NCBI GenBank assembly: GCA_964539975.1
Contig: CAZIKK010000008.1
Coordinates: 1-64,000, forward strand
Origin: 38-11 sp964539975
GTDB taxonomy: Bacteria > Bacillota > Clostridia > Tissierellales > Dethiosulfatibacteraceae
Reading direction: 5' to 3'
DNA length: 64,000 nucleotides
Shown in pieces: positions 24,992-33,668 of the stretch (position 1 is its first letter; each line of letters begins with the position of its first letter). The notes under the pieces were generated by a model. That model ran no database searches. It was not told where the DNA came from and saw only the letters and a program-made list of their open reading frames with translations. Both the position numbers and the translations under genes were made by a program.

Positions 24992-25029
24992 TGAACAGTG
25001 GCACAGAATGTGTTCAATTTATGAACACA
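24992..25029. promoter_or_regulatory. Candidate upstream activating sequence for the mutase operon
   Basis: TGTGTTCA (25009-25016) and TGAACACA (25022-25029) form a perfect 8-bp inverted repeat with a 5-base spacer; a further TGAACA half-site lies at 24992-24997. It is centred about 170 bases upstream of the -24/-12 element at 25190, the usual distance for a sigma-54 enhancer. The PrpR-like activator just upstream is the natural binder. Confidence 0.6.
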
Positions 25030-25104
25030 CACGAGAGAAATCCTCAACAATAGACAGAAGAGAATAAAGAGAAGAAACAGGACTTACTATGAAAACGTTT
25101 CGAT

Positions 25105-25140
25105 AAAAACCCTTAGAACTTAAGTCTAGAGGGTTTTTTT
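25105..25140 (+). terminator. Terminator after the PrpR-like gene
   Basis: AAAACCCT-TAGA pairs with TCTA-GAGGGTTTT, followed by a run of T. It separates the regulator transcript from the mutase operon promoter. Confidence 0.75.
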
Positions 25141-25189
25141 ATGCAAAAATTATTAATAATTAAGCAAATAATGAAGAGCAATGATTATT

Positions 25190-25205
25190 TGGCATAAAAA
25201 ATGCA
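25190..25205 (+). promoter_or_regulatory. Sigma-54 promoter of the mutase-transporter operon
   Basis: TGGCATAAAAAATGCA has GG (25191-25192) and GC (25203-25204) separated by 10 bases and a perfect -24 half; the -12 part is ATGCA instead of TTGCA. Transcription would start near 25216, about 35 bases before the mutase ATG. No terminator is seen until 35786, so about 10.5 kb are probably read from here. Confidence 0.75.
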
Positions 25206-25250
25206 ACTATGTTAATTATAGAACAATCAATCTGGATTATGGAGGTAAAA

Positions 25251-26849
25251 ATGAATAGTCAAAAAAAGAAACACATGACATTGTCAGGATTTCCATTGAA
25301 GAATAGTTACACCCCAGAAGATCTATCTGGATTTGAATACGAGAAAAATCTTGGAAACCCTGGAGAGTACCCATTTACAAGAGGCATAAGACAAGAAATG
25401 TACAGAGATAGTCTTTGGGTAATGGGTCAGTACTCAGGTTTTGCTTCAGCAGAAGAAGCAAACAAGAGATTCAGATACTTGATTGAACAAGGACAAACTG
25501 GATTTTCAATAGCTCTTGACTTGCCGACACAGGTTGGATTGGATTCTGATGATGAAATGGCAGAAGGTGAAGTTGGAAAAGTAGGAGTAGCCATCGATTC
25601 ATTGGAAGACATAGAGCAACTCTTTGAAGGAATTGATCTTGAAAAAGTTAGGCAAATTAGAACCACTGCAAATGCAAATTCCATTATGATGTTGGGGTTG
25701 TATGTAGCTTATGCAAAGAAAAAAGGGATCGACCCAAACAAGATTGGTTTTTTTCTACAAAATGACTCTTTGAAAGAGTACATCTGCAGGGGGACCTACA
25801 TTTTCCCACCAGACGTTGCGGTCAAATTGTCGGCAGACGTGATCGAGTATTGTGCCAACCATTTGCCAAACTGGACACCTATTGCGGTTAGCGGCTATCA
25901 CATTAGAGAAGCAGGAGCGACAGCAGCTGAAGAAATAGCATTTACTATGGCTAATATGATGGCTTATTTTGATTCAGCACAACAAAGAGGCGTCGACGTG
26001 GATCAGGCGGCAAGAAACATCTATTTCTTCTTGAATTCTAAACCAGATTTCTTGGAAGAAGTGGCAAAATTCCGAGCGGCTAGAAGAGCGTATGCCAAAA
26101 TCATGTCTGAAAGATACGGATGTGAGGACAAGGAGACAAAGAGTCTCAAGATTTTCGTGTTCACTAGCGGGGCATCACTAACAGCAGAACAACCATTGAA
26201 CAATATCGTCAGAGTGACAATTGAAACAATGGCGGCAGTAGCAGGTGGTGTTCAAACGATCTCAACCTCTTCTTTTGATGAAGCATATGCGATACCGACG
26301 GAAGAAGCTGTTAAAGTGGCATTGCGCACACAACAAATCATTGCTTACGAGTCAGGGATAACAGAAACAGTTGATTTCATGGGAGGATCTTATGCTTTAG
26401 AGAAGTTGACGGATGAAATTGAAAAAGATATTTTTAATATTTTAGCAGAAATAGATAAAAACAATGGTGCGGTTGACTGCATTGAAAAAGGTTATTTCCA
26501 AAGAAAATTGGCAGACAATGCCTACCAGTATCAAAAAAGTATTGATGAAAAAGAACGCATTGTTGTTGGAAGCAACATGTTTAGAGACGAGAGAGAACCT
26601 GAAATACCGATTTTTGAGTTATCCAACGATACCGAGGAACAACAGCGTGTCAAATTGGAAAAATTGAGAGAAAATCGAGATAACATAAAAGTTGAAAGGG
26701 CTCTTAACAGAATTAAACAAGCTGCCACAGATGGAGAAAACTTGGGAGATCCAATGATTGAAGCGATTGAAGCCTATGCAACTCTCGGTGAAATCACGCG
26801 CGTTTTGAAGGACGTATATGGTGTTTACAAGCCACTAAAAATCTATTAA
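25251..26849 (+). CDS. Acyl-CoA mutase large subunit (methylmalonyl-CoA mutase family)
   Basis: A 532-residue catalytic (TIM-barrel) subunit of a split adenosylcobalamin-dependent acyl-CoA mutase; the B12 domain is encoded next. The start at 25251 is set by GGAGGTAAAA; a longer frame upstream overlaps the promoter. Y61 (GQYSGF) and R180 (CRGTYIFPP) align with Tyr89 and Arg207 of Propionibacterium methylmalonyl-CoA mutase, which bind the free carboxylate. Isobutyryl- and 2-hydroxyisobutyryl-CoA mutases have other residues there, so a dicarboxylic acyl-CoA substrate is favoured. H217 (SGYHIREAG) matches the catalytic His. The usual RQYAG Arg is Gly here. Methylmalonyl-CoA is the default, but no epimerase or decarboxylase gene is nearby. 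Confidence 0.88.
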   Translation: MNSQKKKHMTLSGFPLKNSYTPEDLSGFEYEKNLGNPGEYPFTRGIRQEMYRDSLWVMGQYSGFASAEEANKRFRYLIEQGQTGFSIALDLPTQVGLDSDDEMAEGEVGKVGVAIDSLEDIEQLFEGIDLEKVRQIRTTANANSIMMLGLYVAYAKKKGIDPNKIGFFLQNDSLKEYICRGTYIFPPDVAVKLSADVIEYCANHLPNWTPIAVSGYHIREAGATAAEEIAFTMANMMAYFDSAQQRGVDVDQAARNIYFFLNSKPDFLEEVAKFRAARRAYAKIMSERYGCEDKETKSLKIFVFTSGASLTAEQPLNNIVRVTIETMAAVAGGVQTISTSSFDEAYAIPTEEAVKVALRTQQIIAYESGITETVDFMGGSYALEKLTDEIEKDIFNILAEIDKNNGAVDCIEKGYFQRKLADNAYQYQKSIDEKERIVVGSNMFRDEREPEIPIFELSNDTEEQQRVKLEKLRENRDNIKVERALNRIKQAATDGENLGDPMIEAIEAYATLGEITRVLKDVYGVYKPLKIY

Positions 26850-26862
26850 AAGGAGGTCCGCA

Positions 26863-27309
26863 ATGAAAGTATTGATAGCAAAACCAGGGTTAGATGGTCA
26901 TGACAGAGGTGCAAAAGTTATTGCACGAGCCTTTGAAGAGGCGGGCGCGGAAGTTATTTACACCGGAATACAATCATCCATCGATGATATAGTTGACATT
27001 GTGGAAAAAGAACAGGTTGACGTAGTGGGAATCAGTATACTCTCAGGGGCTCACAACACATTGATGCCAAAAATAATGGAAAAAATAAAAGAGAGAGAAA
27101 TTGAGGATGTTGTGTTTATACTTGGTGGAATCATTCCGCAAAAAGACATTCCTAGACTAAAAGAATTGGGTGTGGATGAAGTATTTGGACCAGGAACGCC
27201 TTTAGATGAATGTGTTGAGTATGCTTTTGGCCAAGTGATGGCGATCAAGGCAGAAAAAGTTGTTGAAGATATGAGCCAAGGGAAAAGAGGCAAAACGCTG
27301 AATTTTTAA
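26863..27309 (+). CDS. Acyl-CoA mutase small, B12-binding subunit
   Basis: A 148-residue cobalamin-binding domain. The cobalt-ligating histidine is H13 in LDGHDRGAKV (the DxHxxG signature); the SGAHNTLMP and FGPGTPL segments complete the fold. It follows the large subunit by 13 bases with AAAGGAGGTCCGCA before ATG and forms the active heteromer with it. The size is that of free-standing B12 subunits of split mutases in archaea, Clostridia and HcmB-type enzymes. Confidence 0.92.
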   Translation: MKVLIAKPGLDGHDRGAKVIARAFEEAGAEVIYTGIQSSIDDIVDIVEKEQVDVVGISILSGAHNTLMPKIMEKIKEREIEDVVFILGGIIPQKDIPRLKELGVDEVFGPGTPLDECVEYAFGQVMAIKAEKVVEDMSQGKRGKTLNF

Positions 27310-27331
27310 ATAGATGAAAGGAGATAAGGGA

Positions 27332-28540
27332 ATGAGCAAAGGTATTTTGGACGGAGTAAGAGTATTAAGCATTGAGCAGCAAGTGGCAGCACCATTTTGC
27401 ACAATGATGTTGTCTGACCAGGGTGCGGAGGTTATCAAGATTGAGCGACCGGGGATAGGTGATTCGGCAAGAGAAGGAGCACCTGTTCTGCAGAATGAGA
27501 AAGGTGAGAAGACCAGTGGTTATTTTTTGAGGTTCAATCGAAACAAAAAGAGCTTCACTCTCAACACTCGATCACCGGAAGGCATTCAAGTGTTAAAAGA
27601 TCTAATTGGGAAATCCGACATCGTACTTGAAAATTTCAAGCCTGGAATGATGGAGCAAATGGGATTGGGATATGAAGAAATGAAAAAAATCAATCCTAAA
27701 ATTGTATTTGTTGCCATCAGTGGATTTGGAAAGATACCTCAATACGAAGGACCTTTCAGTCAGAGACTAGCCTATGATATAGTGGCTCAGGCAATGGGTG
27801 GCTTGATGAATTTGGCTGGACAAGAAGATGGGCCACCTACATGGCTTGGTGTTGCAGTTGGTGATGTGGTTTCGGGTATCTATGCTGCATATGCTGCGAT
27901 GTTAGGTTACATACGGGCTATGAAAGAAGGAGAAGGTGAATTTATTGATGTTTCCATGTACGATTGTATGACAGCGTTAGGAGAAAGAGCCCATCACATA
28001 TATTCATTTACTGGTAATGTCGTTAGTAGAGGACCGGATAAAAACATGGCACCTTGGGGACCCTTCAAAGCTAAAGACGGCTATGTCGCACTCATAGTAC
28101 CAACTGAGAACATGTGGCATAGGTTATGCAATGCCATGGATAGAAAAGATCTAATGGGAAACGAGAAATTTAATTCTGGGCCCAAACGTGCTCAATACAG
28201 AGACGAATGGGAGCCAGCTCTGATAGAGTGGTTGGCTGACAAAACAAAAAAAGAAGTGACAGAGCTGTTGATGGCGGAAGGCATGCCTTGCGGTCCAGTT
28301 CAAGATTCAAAAGATGTGTTTGAATGTCCTCATTTAGCAAAAAGAGATATCTTTGTTGAGATTGATGAGCCAACAGTAGGAAAAGTAAAAGTGATAGGCT
28401 CTCCTTTAAAAATGGCCAATTCTAAGACCAGCTATAGTAGACCTCCATTATTGGGAGAACACACAGACTCAATTTTGAAAGAATTGTTAAACTATGATGA
28501 TGATAAGATAGATCTTTTGAAAAAAAGCAAGTCTATATAA
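27332..28540 (+). CDS. Class III CoA-transferase (CaiB/BaiF family)
   Basis: A 402-residue family III CoA-transferase, moving CoA between acyl-CoA and a free acid through an aspartyl-CoA anhydride. The N-terminal GVRVLSIEQQVAAPFCTMMLSDQGAEVIKIE block is typical, and the catalytic Asp is in FIDVSMYD near residue 210. ATG at 27332 follows AAAGGAGATAAGGGA; an upstream in-frame ATG overlaps that site. It lies 22 bases after the B12 subunit. It could activate the imported acid or hand CoA from a product to it. Related enzymes use succinyl-CoA, formyl-CoA, carnitine or 2-methylsuccinate. Confidence 0.9.
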   Translation: MSKGILDGVRVLSIEQQVAAPFCTMMLSDQGAEVIKIERPGIGDSAREGAPVLQNEKGEKTSGYFLRFNRNKKSFTLNTRSPEGIQVLKDLIGKSDIVLENFKPGMMEQMGLGYEEMKKINPKIVFVAISGFGKIPQYEGPFSQRLAYDIVAQAMGGLMNLAGQEDGPPTWLGVAVGDVVSGIYAAYAAMLGYIRAMKEGEGEFIDVSMYDCMTALGERAHHIYSFTGNVVSRGPDKNMAPWGPFKAKDGYVALIVPTENMWHRLCNAMDRKDLMGNEKFNSGPKRAQYRDEWEPALIEWLADKTKKEVTELLMAEGMPCGPVQDSKDVFECPHLAKRDIFVEIDEPTVGKVKVIGSPLKMANSKTSYSRPPLLGEHTDSILKELLNYDDDKIDLLKKSKSI

Positions 28541-28553
28541 CAAGGAGGACAAA

Positions 28554-29750
28554 ATGAAAAGAGAAGTCGTGTTTGTATCAGCAGTCAGGACGCCTTTTGA
28601 TAAATTTGGAGGCTTGATGAAAGACATCCCAAACTTTGAATTGGGAGCAACAGTATTCAAGGAAGCTATGAAGAGAGGAAACATTGATCCTGAGGATGTA
28701 GATGAAATATTCTTGGGAATCAACATGCCAACCCAAAACCGATCGCTTGCTAGGCAAGCGGCGATCATTTCAGGGATACCCGCAACAAAAAATGCCACAA
28801 CTGTTGATAGAGCTTGTTGCTCAGCCCTTGCGGCGATTGCTATGGGATATCGAGCGATTGCCCTTGAGGAAGCAAATGTGGCAGTTTGCGGCGGAGCCGA
28901 AAATTTGAGTAAGGTTCCCTACTTTCTTGAAGAGATGCGATGGGGAACCAAAATAGGACAAGTCGTTTTACAGGATATTGTACAGGTAGCATGTCCACTC
29001 ACAGGAAAAGCAAGAGCAGTGCAAGCTGGAGAAGGCGCTATAAAGTACAATGTCTCTAGAGAAGAACAGGACGAATGGGCATTGGGAAGTCAGAAAAAAT
29101 ACCAAGCAGCTTATGAAGCCGGAAAGTTCAAAGATGAAATCATGCCTTTTGAAATCAAGCAAAGAAAAGGAGATCCGGTCATATTAGACAAAGATCAGAG
29201 TGCTAGACCAGACACGACATTAGAAGGGCTTAGCAAATTAAAGACAGTTTATAATAGTGCGACAGTGACACCCGGCAATGCGCCAGGATTGAACACGGGA
29301 GCGGCAGCAGTGGTATTGATGGCAAAAGAGGAAGCAGAAAAAAGAGGCATTAAACCCCTTGCTACGATTGTTAGTCATGCGCAGGCATCGGATCATCCAG
29401 ATGGTATTGTATACACGCCAGCTTATGCAGCAATAAAAGCATTGGAAAAGGCAAAGATGACCATTGACGACATGGATGTGATAGAAATTAATGAAGCATT
29501 TGCAGCCATGCCTCTAGTTTCGACCATTGTTTTAGGAGATAATGATCCTAAGAAAATTGAACGAATCAGAGAGAAGACAAATGTGAATGGTGGAGCTATT
29601 GCAATAGGACATCCTACGGGTGCCACAGCGGCAAGACTTGTAATGACAGTTATTTATGAATTGAGAAGAAGAGGGGGTGGAGTTGGACTTGCTACGATTT
29701 GTGGAGGTATAGGCGAAGGCGAAAGCATGATTGTAAAAGTTGAGAATTAG
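28554..29750 (+). CDS. Thiolase family acyltransferase
   Basis: A 398-residue thiolase. The nucleophilic cysteine is C88 in DRACCSALA, where the usual CgSG is CCSA. NEAFAAMP, GHPTGATAA and the C-terminal CGG motif give the other active-site residues. It lies 13 bases after the CoA-transferase with AAGGAGGACAAA before ATG. In this operon it is the expected final step, releasing acetyl-CoA or propionyl-CoA from a 3-oxoacyl-CoA. The altered residues around the cysteine may reflect a branched or unusual acyl substrate, but that is inference. Confidence 0.9.
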   Translation: MKREVVFVSAVRTPFDKFGGLMKDIPNFELGATVFKEAMKRGNIDPEDVDEIFLGINMPTQNRSLARQAAIISGIPATKNATTVDRACCSALAAIAMGYRAIALEEANVAVCGGAENLSKVPYFLEEMRWGTKIGQVVLQDIVQVACPLTGKARAVQAGEGAIKYNVSREEQDEWALGSQKKYQAAYEAGKFKDEIMPFEIKQRKGDPVILDKDQSARPDTTLEGLSKLKTVYNSATVTPGNAPGLNTGAAAVVLMAKEEAEKRGIKPLATIVSHAQASDHPDGIVYTPAYAAIKALEKAKMTIDDMDVIEINEAFAAMPLVSTIVLGDNDPKKIERIREKTNVNGGAIAIGHPTGATAARLVMTVIYELRRRGGGVGLATICGGIGEGESMIVKVEN

Positions 29751-29763
29751 TGAGGTAAAAAAG

Positions 29764-30531
29764 ATGCTTCTAAAAAACCATATTGCCATAATAACCGGAG
29801 CGGGTGGCGGATTAGGAACAACCTTTGCTAAGAAATTAGCAGAGGAAGGCGCTAAAATTATTCTGACAGATGTGAACAAAGAACTACTCAAGCAACCTGA
29901 AACAGAATTGACCGAAATGGGGTTTCAACCGGAAAGCTATGTAATGGATGTGACAAATAAAGAACAGATTCAAGAGGTATTCAAGCAAGTTTTTGAGAAA
30001 TACGGAGAAATCAATATTCTGATCAACAATGCCGGAGGCAGCCTATATACACCAAGAGAATTGGATAAAATACAAGAAAATGATTGGGACAAAGTGTTGG
30101 ATGTCAATTTAAAAGGTACTTTTCTTTGTTGTCAAGATGTTGTACCGTATATGGCAAAAAACAATTATGGTAGAATCATCAATGTATCATCCATTGGCGG
30201 AAGAACAGCCAGTTTGGTGACAGGCGTTGCTTATGCGGCGGCAAAAGGTGGTGTCATAGCCTTTTCACGAAGATTGGCGAAAGAAGTGGGAAAGGATGGC
30301 ATAACGGTCAACACGATTGCTCCAGGAACTGTTTTAAGTGGACAAAGAATGTTGGAATCATGGGAAAGCATGGCAGATGAAGATAAAAACGACATACTGA
30401 GATCCATCCCGTTGGGCCGACTCTCGACAGCAGAAGAACAAGCAGATGTAGCAGTATTTTTGTCAAGTAACAAGTCTTCATATATGACAGGAGCGGTAAT
30501 TGACATAAATGGTGGAAGATTGATGTCTTGA
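29764..30531 (+). CDS. SDR family oxidoreductase, FabG-like
   Basis: A 255-residue SDR with the cofactor motif TGAGGGLG at residues 11-18, NNAG near 90, catalytic serine in NVSSIGG and the YAAAK active-site pair. The start at 29764 follows GTGAGGTAAAAAAG and gives a normal N-terminus; the longer frame overlaps the thiolase gene. In this operon it would oxidise a 3-hydroxyacyl-CoA to the 3-oxoacyl-CoA substrate of the preceding thiolase. It is 14 bases from the thiolase stop and about 30 before tctC. Confidence 0.85.
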   Translation: MLLKNHIAIITGAGGGLGTTFAKKLAEEGAKIILTDVNKELLKQPETELTEMGFQPESYVMDVTNKEQIQEVFKQVFEKYGEINILINNAGGSLYTPRELDKIQENDWDKVLDVNLKGTFLCCQDVVPYMAKNNYGRIINVSSIGGRTASLVTGVAYAAAKGGVIAFSRRLAKEVGKDGITVNTIAPGTVLSGQRMLESWESMADEDKNDILRSIPLGRLSTAEEQADVAVFLSSNKSSYMTGAVIDINGGRLMS

Positions 30532-30561
30532 AAGTTCGTTACAAAAATTTAGGAGGATAAA

Positions 30562-31608
30562 ATGAAATCAAAAAGAAGAATCGCCTTACTATTGGTACTG
30601 GTATTGATTATGGTCATGGCTGCTTGTGACAATTCAGAGCCAGCAACACCTGATCCACCAGCACCATCCGGATCAAATGGGTCATCTAATGAGCCTGCAC
30701 CTGCGCCTGCTGTCGACTTTCCAACAAAAGCCATCACGTGGGTAGTGCCATACGCAGCGGGTGGATCATCAGACATGAGTGCTCGACCTTTGGCAGATAA
30801 GCTACATGACTTAATGGGACAACCTGTTGTAGTAAGAAATACAGCAGGAGCAGGTGGCACGATTGGAGCAGCTGAAGTGGTTAGGTCAAGAGCTGATGGG
30901 TACACTGTGCTTAATGCTTCAATTGGACCATTGACCATTGGACCGTACACTTCAGATGTGGGTTATGATTATACAGCCTTCGCACCAGTTTCTCAATTGA
31001 CAGATATTCCGCTGGCATTGGCAGTTCATAAGAATTCACCATTCCAGACATTGCAGGATTTCATAGACTATGCAAAAGACAATCCCGGATCTCTTCAGAT
31101 TGGGAACCCTGGTGCAGGAAACGTGCAACATGTAGCCATGTCTTATTTTGAAAGTGTAGCAGATATTTCGATCACACATGTGCCATATGAGGGGGCTAAT
31201 CCTGCAGTTGCAGCATTGTTGGGAGAGCATATTGATGGCATTATGACAGGCACAACAGAATTGACCCCACATTACAACGACGGTACTTTCAGATTATTAG
31301 CTATGACAGGAGAAGAGAGATTGGATTCTTTGCCTGACGTGAAAACGTTTGGCGAAGAAGGATATGCTGACGTGGTATTTGGGGTTTGGTACGGAGCGGT
31401 AGTGCCAAAAGACACACCTATCGAAGTGATCCAAATATTGGATCAAAACATCAAAGAAGCACTTGAAAGTGAAAGTGTCATACAAGCAATGGACAGATTG
31501 AATCTGATCATAGCCTATAGAAGTTACGAAGAATTTGGAGAAAGAATTGCACGTGATGCAGAAACAAACAAAGCGATACTTGAAAGCTTGGGATTAGCGG
31601 TCAACTAG
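30562..31608 (+). CDS. tctC: Tripartite tricarboxylate transporter substrate-binding lipoprotein
   Basis: A 348-residue extracytoplasmic binding protein of the TctC/Bug family. A signal peptide ends in the lipobox VMAAC (Cys22), followed by a Pro/Ser-rich spacer (to about 55) typical of Gram-positive lipoproteins. The Bug fold begins with FPTKAITWVVPYAAGGSSD, the loop that binds the substrate carboxylate. It delivers an organic acid to the TctA/TctB membrane pair encoded next. The RBS is TTAGGAGGATAAA. Confidence 0.92.
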   Translation: MKSKRRIALLLVLVLIMVMAACDNSEPATPDPPAPSGSNGSSNEPAPAPAVDFPTKAITWVVPYAAGGSSDMSARPLADKLHDLMGQPVVVRNTAGAGGTIGAAEVVRSRADGYTVLNASIGPLTIGPYTSDVGYDYTAFAPVSQLTDIPLALAVHKNSPFQTLQDFIDYAKDNPGSLQIGNPGAGNVQHVAMSYFESVADISITHVPYEGANPAVAALLGEHIDGIMTGTTELTPHYNDGTFRLLAMTGEERLDSLPDVKTFGEEGYADVVFGVWYGAVVPKDTPIEVIQILDQNIKEALESESVIQAMDRLNLIIAYRSYEEFGERIARDAETNKAILESLGLAVN

Positions 31609-31626
31609 ATATTTAGAATAATAAAA

Positions 31627-31658
31627 AGGTAGGGAGCTGAAGGATCAGCTGCCTACCT
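31627..31658 (+). other. Intercistronic hairpin between tctC and tctB
   Basis: AGGTAGGGAGCTGA (31627-31640) pairs with TCAGCTGCCTACCT (31645-31658), with one mismatch and a 4-base loop. No T-run follows. Such hairpins after binding-protein genes commonly protect the upstream mRNA and set a higher level for the binding protein than for the permease. Confidence 0.6.
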
Positions 31659-31677
31659 CACCAAAAGGAGGTGTCGC

Positions 31678-32121
31678 ATGGTTAAAAACATTTTAAGAGA
31701 TAAAGATTGTTTAAGTGGACTAGTCGTACTGATTTTTGCCATTGCTGGTTATGTATATTCTGAAGTCAAAATATCAAGTGTTGCAACCGTAGGTGTCGCG
31801 CCAGATTTCTACCCGAAACTTCTATTTATCGTTATTGGAGGCTGTGGTGCGGCAACATTAATTCAAGGAATTAGAAGAGAACAGAAGAAGAATATGCCGT
31901 ACTTCAACTGGAAACCGGTGTTAACGACTATTGGATTATTGGTTGGCTATGCTTACTTGCTACAATTGACAAATTTCATTATTAGCTCAATCGTCTTTAT
32001 GGTGGCATTCATGCTGGTACTAGGTGAAAGAAAGCCGCTTAACCTAATAAGCGTTCCTGTTGTGACTTCTTTGCTAATCTACTTCTTATTTTCCAAAGCT
32101 TTTATGATTATGTTGCCATAG
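31678..32121 (+). CDS. tctB: Tripartite tricarboxylate transporter small membrane subunit
   Basis: A 147-residue membrane protein with four hydrophobic segments, the normal size and layout for TctB. The RBS AAAAGGAGGTGTCGC precedes ATG. It lies between tctC and tctA and forms the permease with TctA. It has no recognisable catalytic residues; assignment rests on topology, the GVAPDFYPKLLF segment and position. Confidence 0.88.
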   Translation: MVKNILRDKDCLSGLVVLIFAIAGYVYSEVKISSVATVGVAPDFYPKLLFIVIGGCGAATLIQGIRREQKKNMPYFNWKPVLTTIGLLVGYAYLLQLTNFIISSIVFMVAFMLVLGERKPLNLISVPVVTSLLIYFLFSKAFMIMLP

Positions 32122-32141
32122 TTGAAAGGAGAAGAGAACGA

Positions 32142-33617
32142 ATGGGTAATTTTCAAGATATCATTTCAGCATTAGGACAAGTACTAACGCTATCAACAAT
32201 TATGTGGATACCATTTGGGGTTGTTGTTGGAGTCATTTTTGGTGCAGCGCCAGGACTAACAGCGACAACGGCAGTGGCTCTATTTACGCCAATGACTTTT
32301 TACTTGCCTTTGAACGCTTCCTTGAGTCTGTTGCTCGGAATCTATTGTGGAGGTTTTTATGCAGGTAGTATCCCAGCAATACTTATAAAAACCCCTGGAG
32401 CACCAGGAAATGCCGCAACCACATTAGATGGCCATCCTATGGCAAGCAAGGGAAAAGCCGGAGAAGCTTTGACCCACTCTGTTTTCTCATCTTGGTTGGG
32501 TGGAACGATTGGCGCGATTGCTTTACTTATCTTTGCCCCCATGCTAGGAAGAGTCGCCTTGAGATTTGGCGCACCTGAATACTTCTCTGTTGGGATGTTA
32601 GGGCTTGCTTGTGTAGCAGGCATTTCAGGGAAATCAATGCTCAAAGGAATTGTAAGTGTTACAATTGGATTGGTTCTTGCTACAATCGGAATGGATCCAA
32701 TCGTCGGTAATTTTAGATTCACATTTGGCAACACCTACTTACTCGGTGGGATTGCACTGATTCCTGCATTGGTTGGGTTGTTTGCCATCACAGAAGTCAT
32801 TTCTAAAGTAAATTTCTTTGGAAGTGATGATGGAACAATTATTTCGAATATCAAGATGTCTTGGCCAGATTTGAAATTCTATTGGAAAAGCAAAGTGCTT
32901 ATTCTTAAATCAAGTGCTATAGGTGTATTCATAGGAGCTGTGCCAGGAATTGGACCAACCATAGCCTCATGGATGAGCTATAATGAAGCAAAACGAACGT
33001 CAAAATATCCAGAAAAGTTCGGAACAGGTGTGGCGGAAGGCATTATGTCAAGTGAAGCTTCAAACAACGCAGTCACAGGAGGCGCTTTGATTCCTTTATT
33101 GACCTTGGGCGTGCCGGGAGATACGGTTACAGCGGTTCTATTGAGTGCGTTGATGATTCAAGGATTGGTACCTGGACCAACTTTGGTAGTCAATAATTAT
33201 GGATTAGTTGCAACTATTCTGTGGACATTAATATTTGCAAACATCATCATGTTAATGGTCGGGCTTTTGGGAAGTCGGTTTTTCCCTTACGTATTGAGAA
33301 CAAGATGGCAAATCATGTTGCCTGTGATTGCAGTTCTTTGTGTTACAGGGGGATATGCTTCCAACAACTCATTCTTCGACGTTAAGATGTTGATGATTAT
33401 TGGGGCAGTTGGATTCTTTTTCCAACAGTTTGATTACCCAGTGGCACCGATGGTATTGGGTTTGATTCTTGGACCTATCATCGAACCAAACTTCAGACGA
33501 GCGCTAATGGGATCTGATTGGACAATCTTTTTCACAAGACCATTTTCTCTGGGCATACTAATTTTGACAGTTGCTACAGTAGCCTTTATGAAACTAAAAA
33601 TGTCGAAAGTTCAGTAA
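32142..33617 (+). CDS. tctA: Tripartite tricarboxylate transporter large membrane subunit
   Basis: A 491-residue permease with about 11-12 membrane segments. The family hallmarks GAAPGLTATTAVALFTP near residues 30-45 and the repeat GAVPGIGPTIASW near 265, plus KTPGAPGNAATTLDG, are present. It imports the acid bound by TctC using an ion gradient. It lies 20 bases after tctB. The substrate range of TctA cannot be read from the sequence. Confidence 0.92.
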   Translation: MGNFQDIISALGQVLTLSTIMWIPFGVVVGVIFGAAPGLTATTAVALFTPMTFYLPLNASLSLLLGIYCGGFYAGSIPAILIKTPGAPGNAATTLDGHPMASKGKAGEALTHSVFSSWLGGTIGAIALLIFAPMLGRVALRFGAPEYFSVGMLGLACVAGISGKSMLKGIVSVTIGLVLATIGMDPIVGNFRFTFGNTYLLGGIALIPALVGLFAITEVISKVNFFGSDDGTIISNIKMSWPDLKFYWKSKVLILKSSAIGVFIGAVPGIGPTIASWMSYNEAKRTSKYPEKFGTGVAEGIMSSEASNNAVTGGALIPLLTLGVPGDTVTAVLLSALMIQGLVPGPTLVVNNYGLVATILWTLIFANIIMLMVGLLGSRFFPYVLRTRWQIMLPVIAVLCVTGGYASNNSFFDVKMLMIIGAVGFFFQQFDYPVAPMVLGLILGPIIEPNFRRALMGSDWTIFFTRPFSLGILILTVATVAFMKLKMSKVQ

Positions 33618-33668
33618 CGCAAGAAGATTTCATGATTTTAACAGGAAATGCATAAAGTAGGTGAAATA

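Noticed and set aside
25251..26849. Isobutyryl-CoA or 2-hydroxyisobutyryl-CoA mutase
   Set aside because: The residues aligning with Tyr89 and Arg207 of methylmalonyl-CoA mutase are Tyr61 and Arg180, which favour a carboxylate-bearing substrate; the other mutases carry different residues there.
28554..29750. Thiolase lacking an active-site cysteine because GHPTGATAA has no Cys after the catalytic His
   Set aside because: The second catalytic cysteine of thiolases lies in the C-terminal CxG motif, which is present here as ICGG, so the enzyme is complete.
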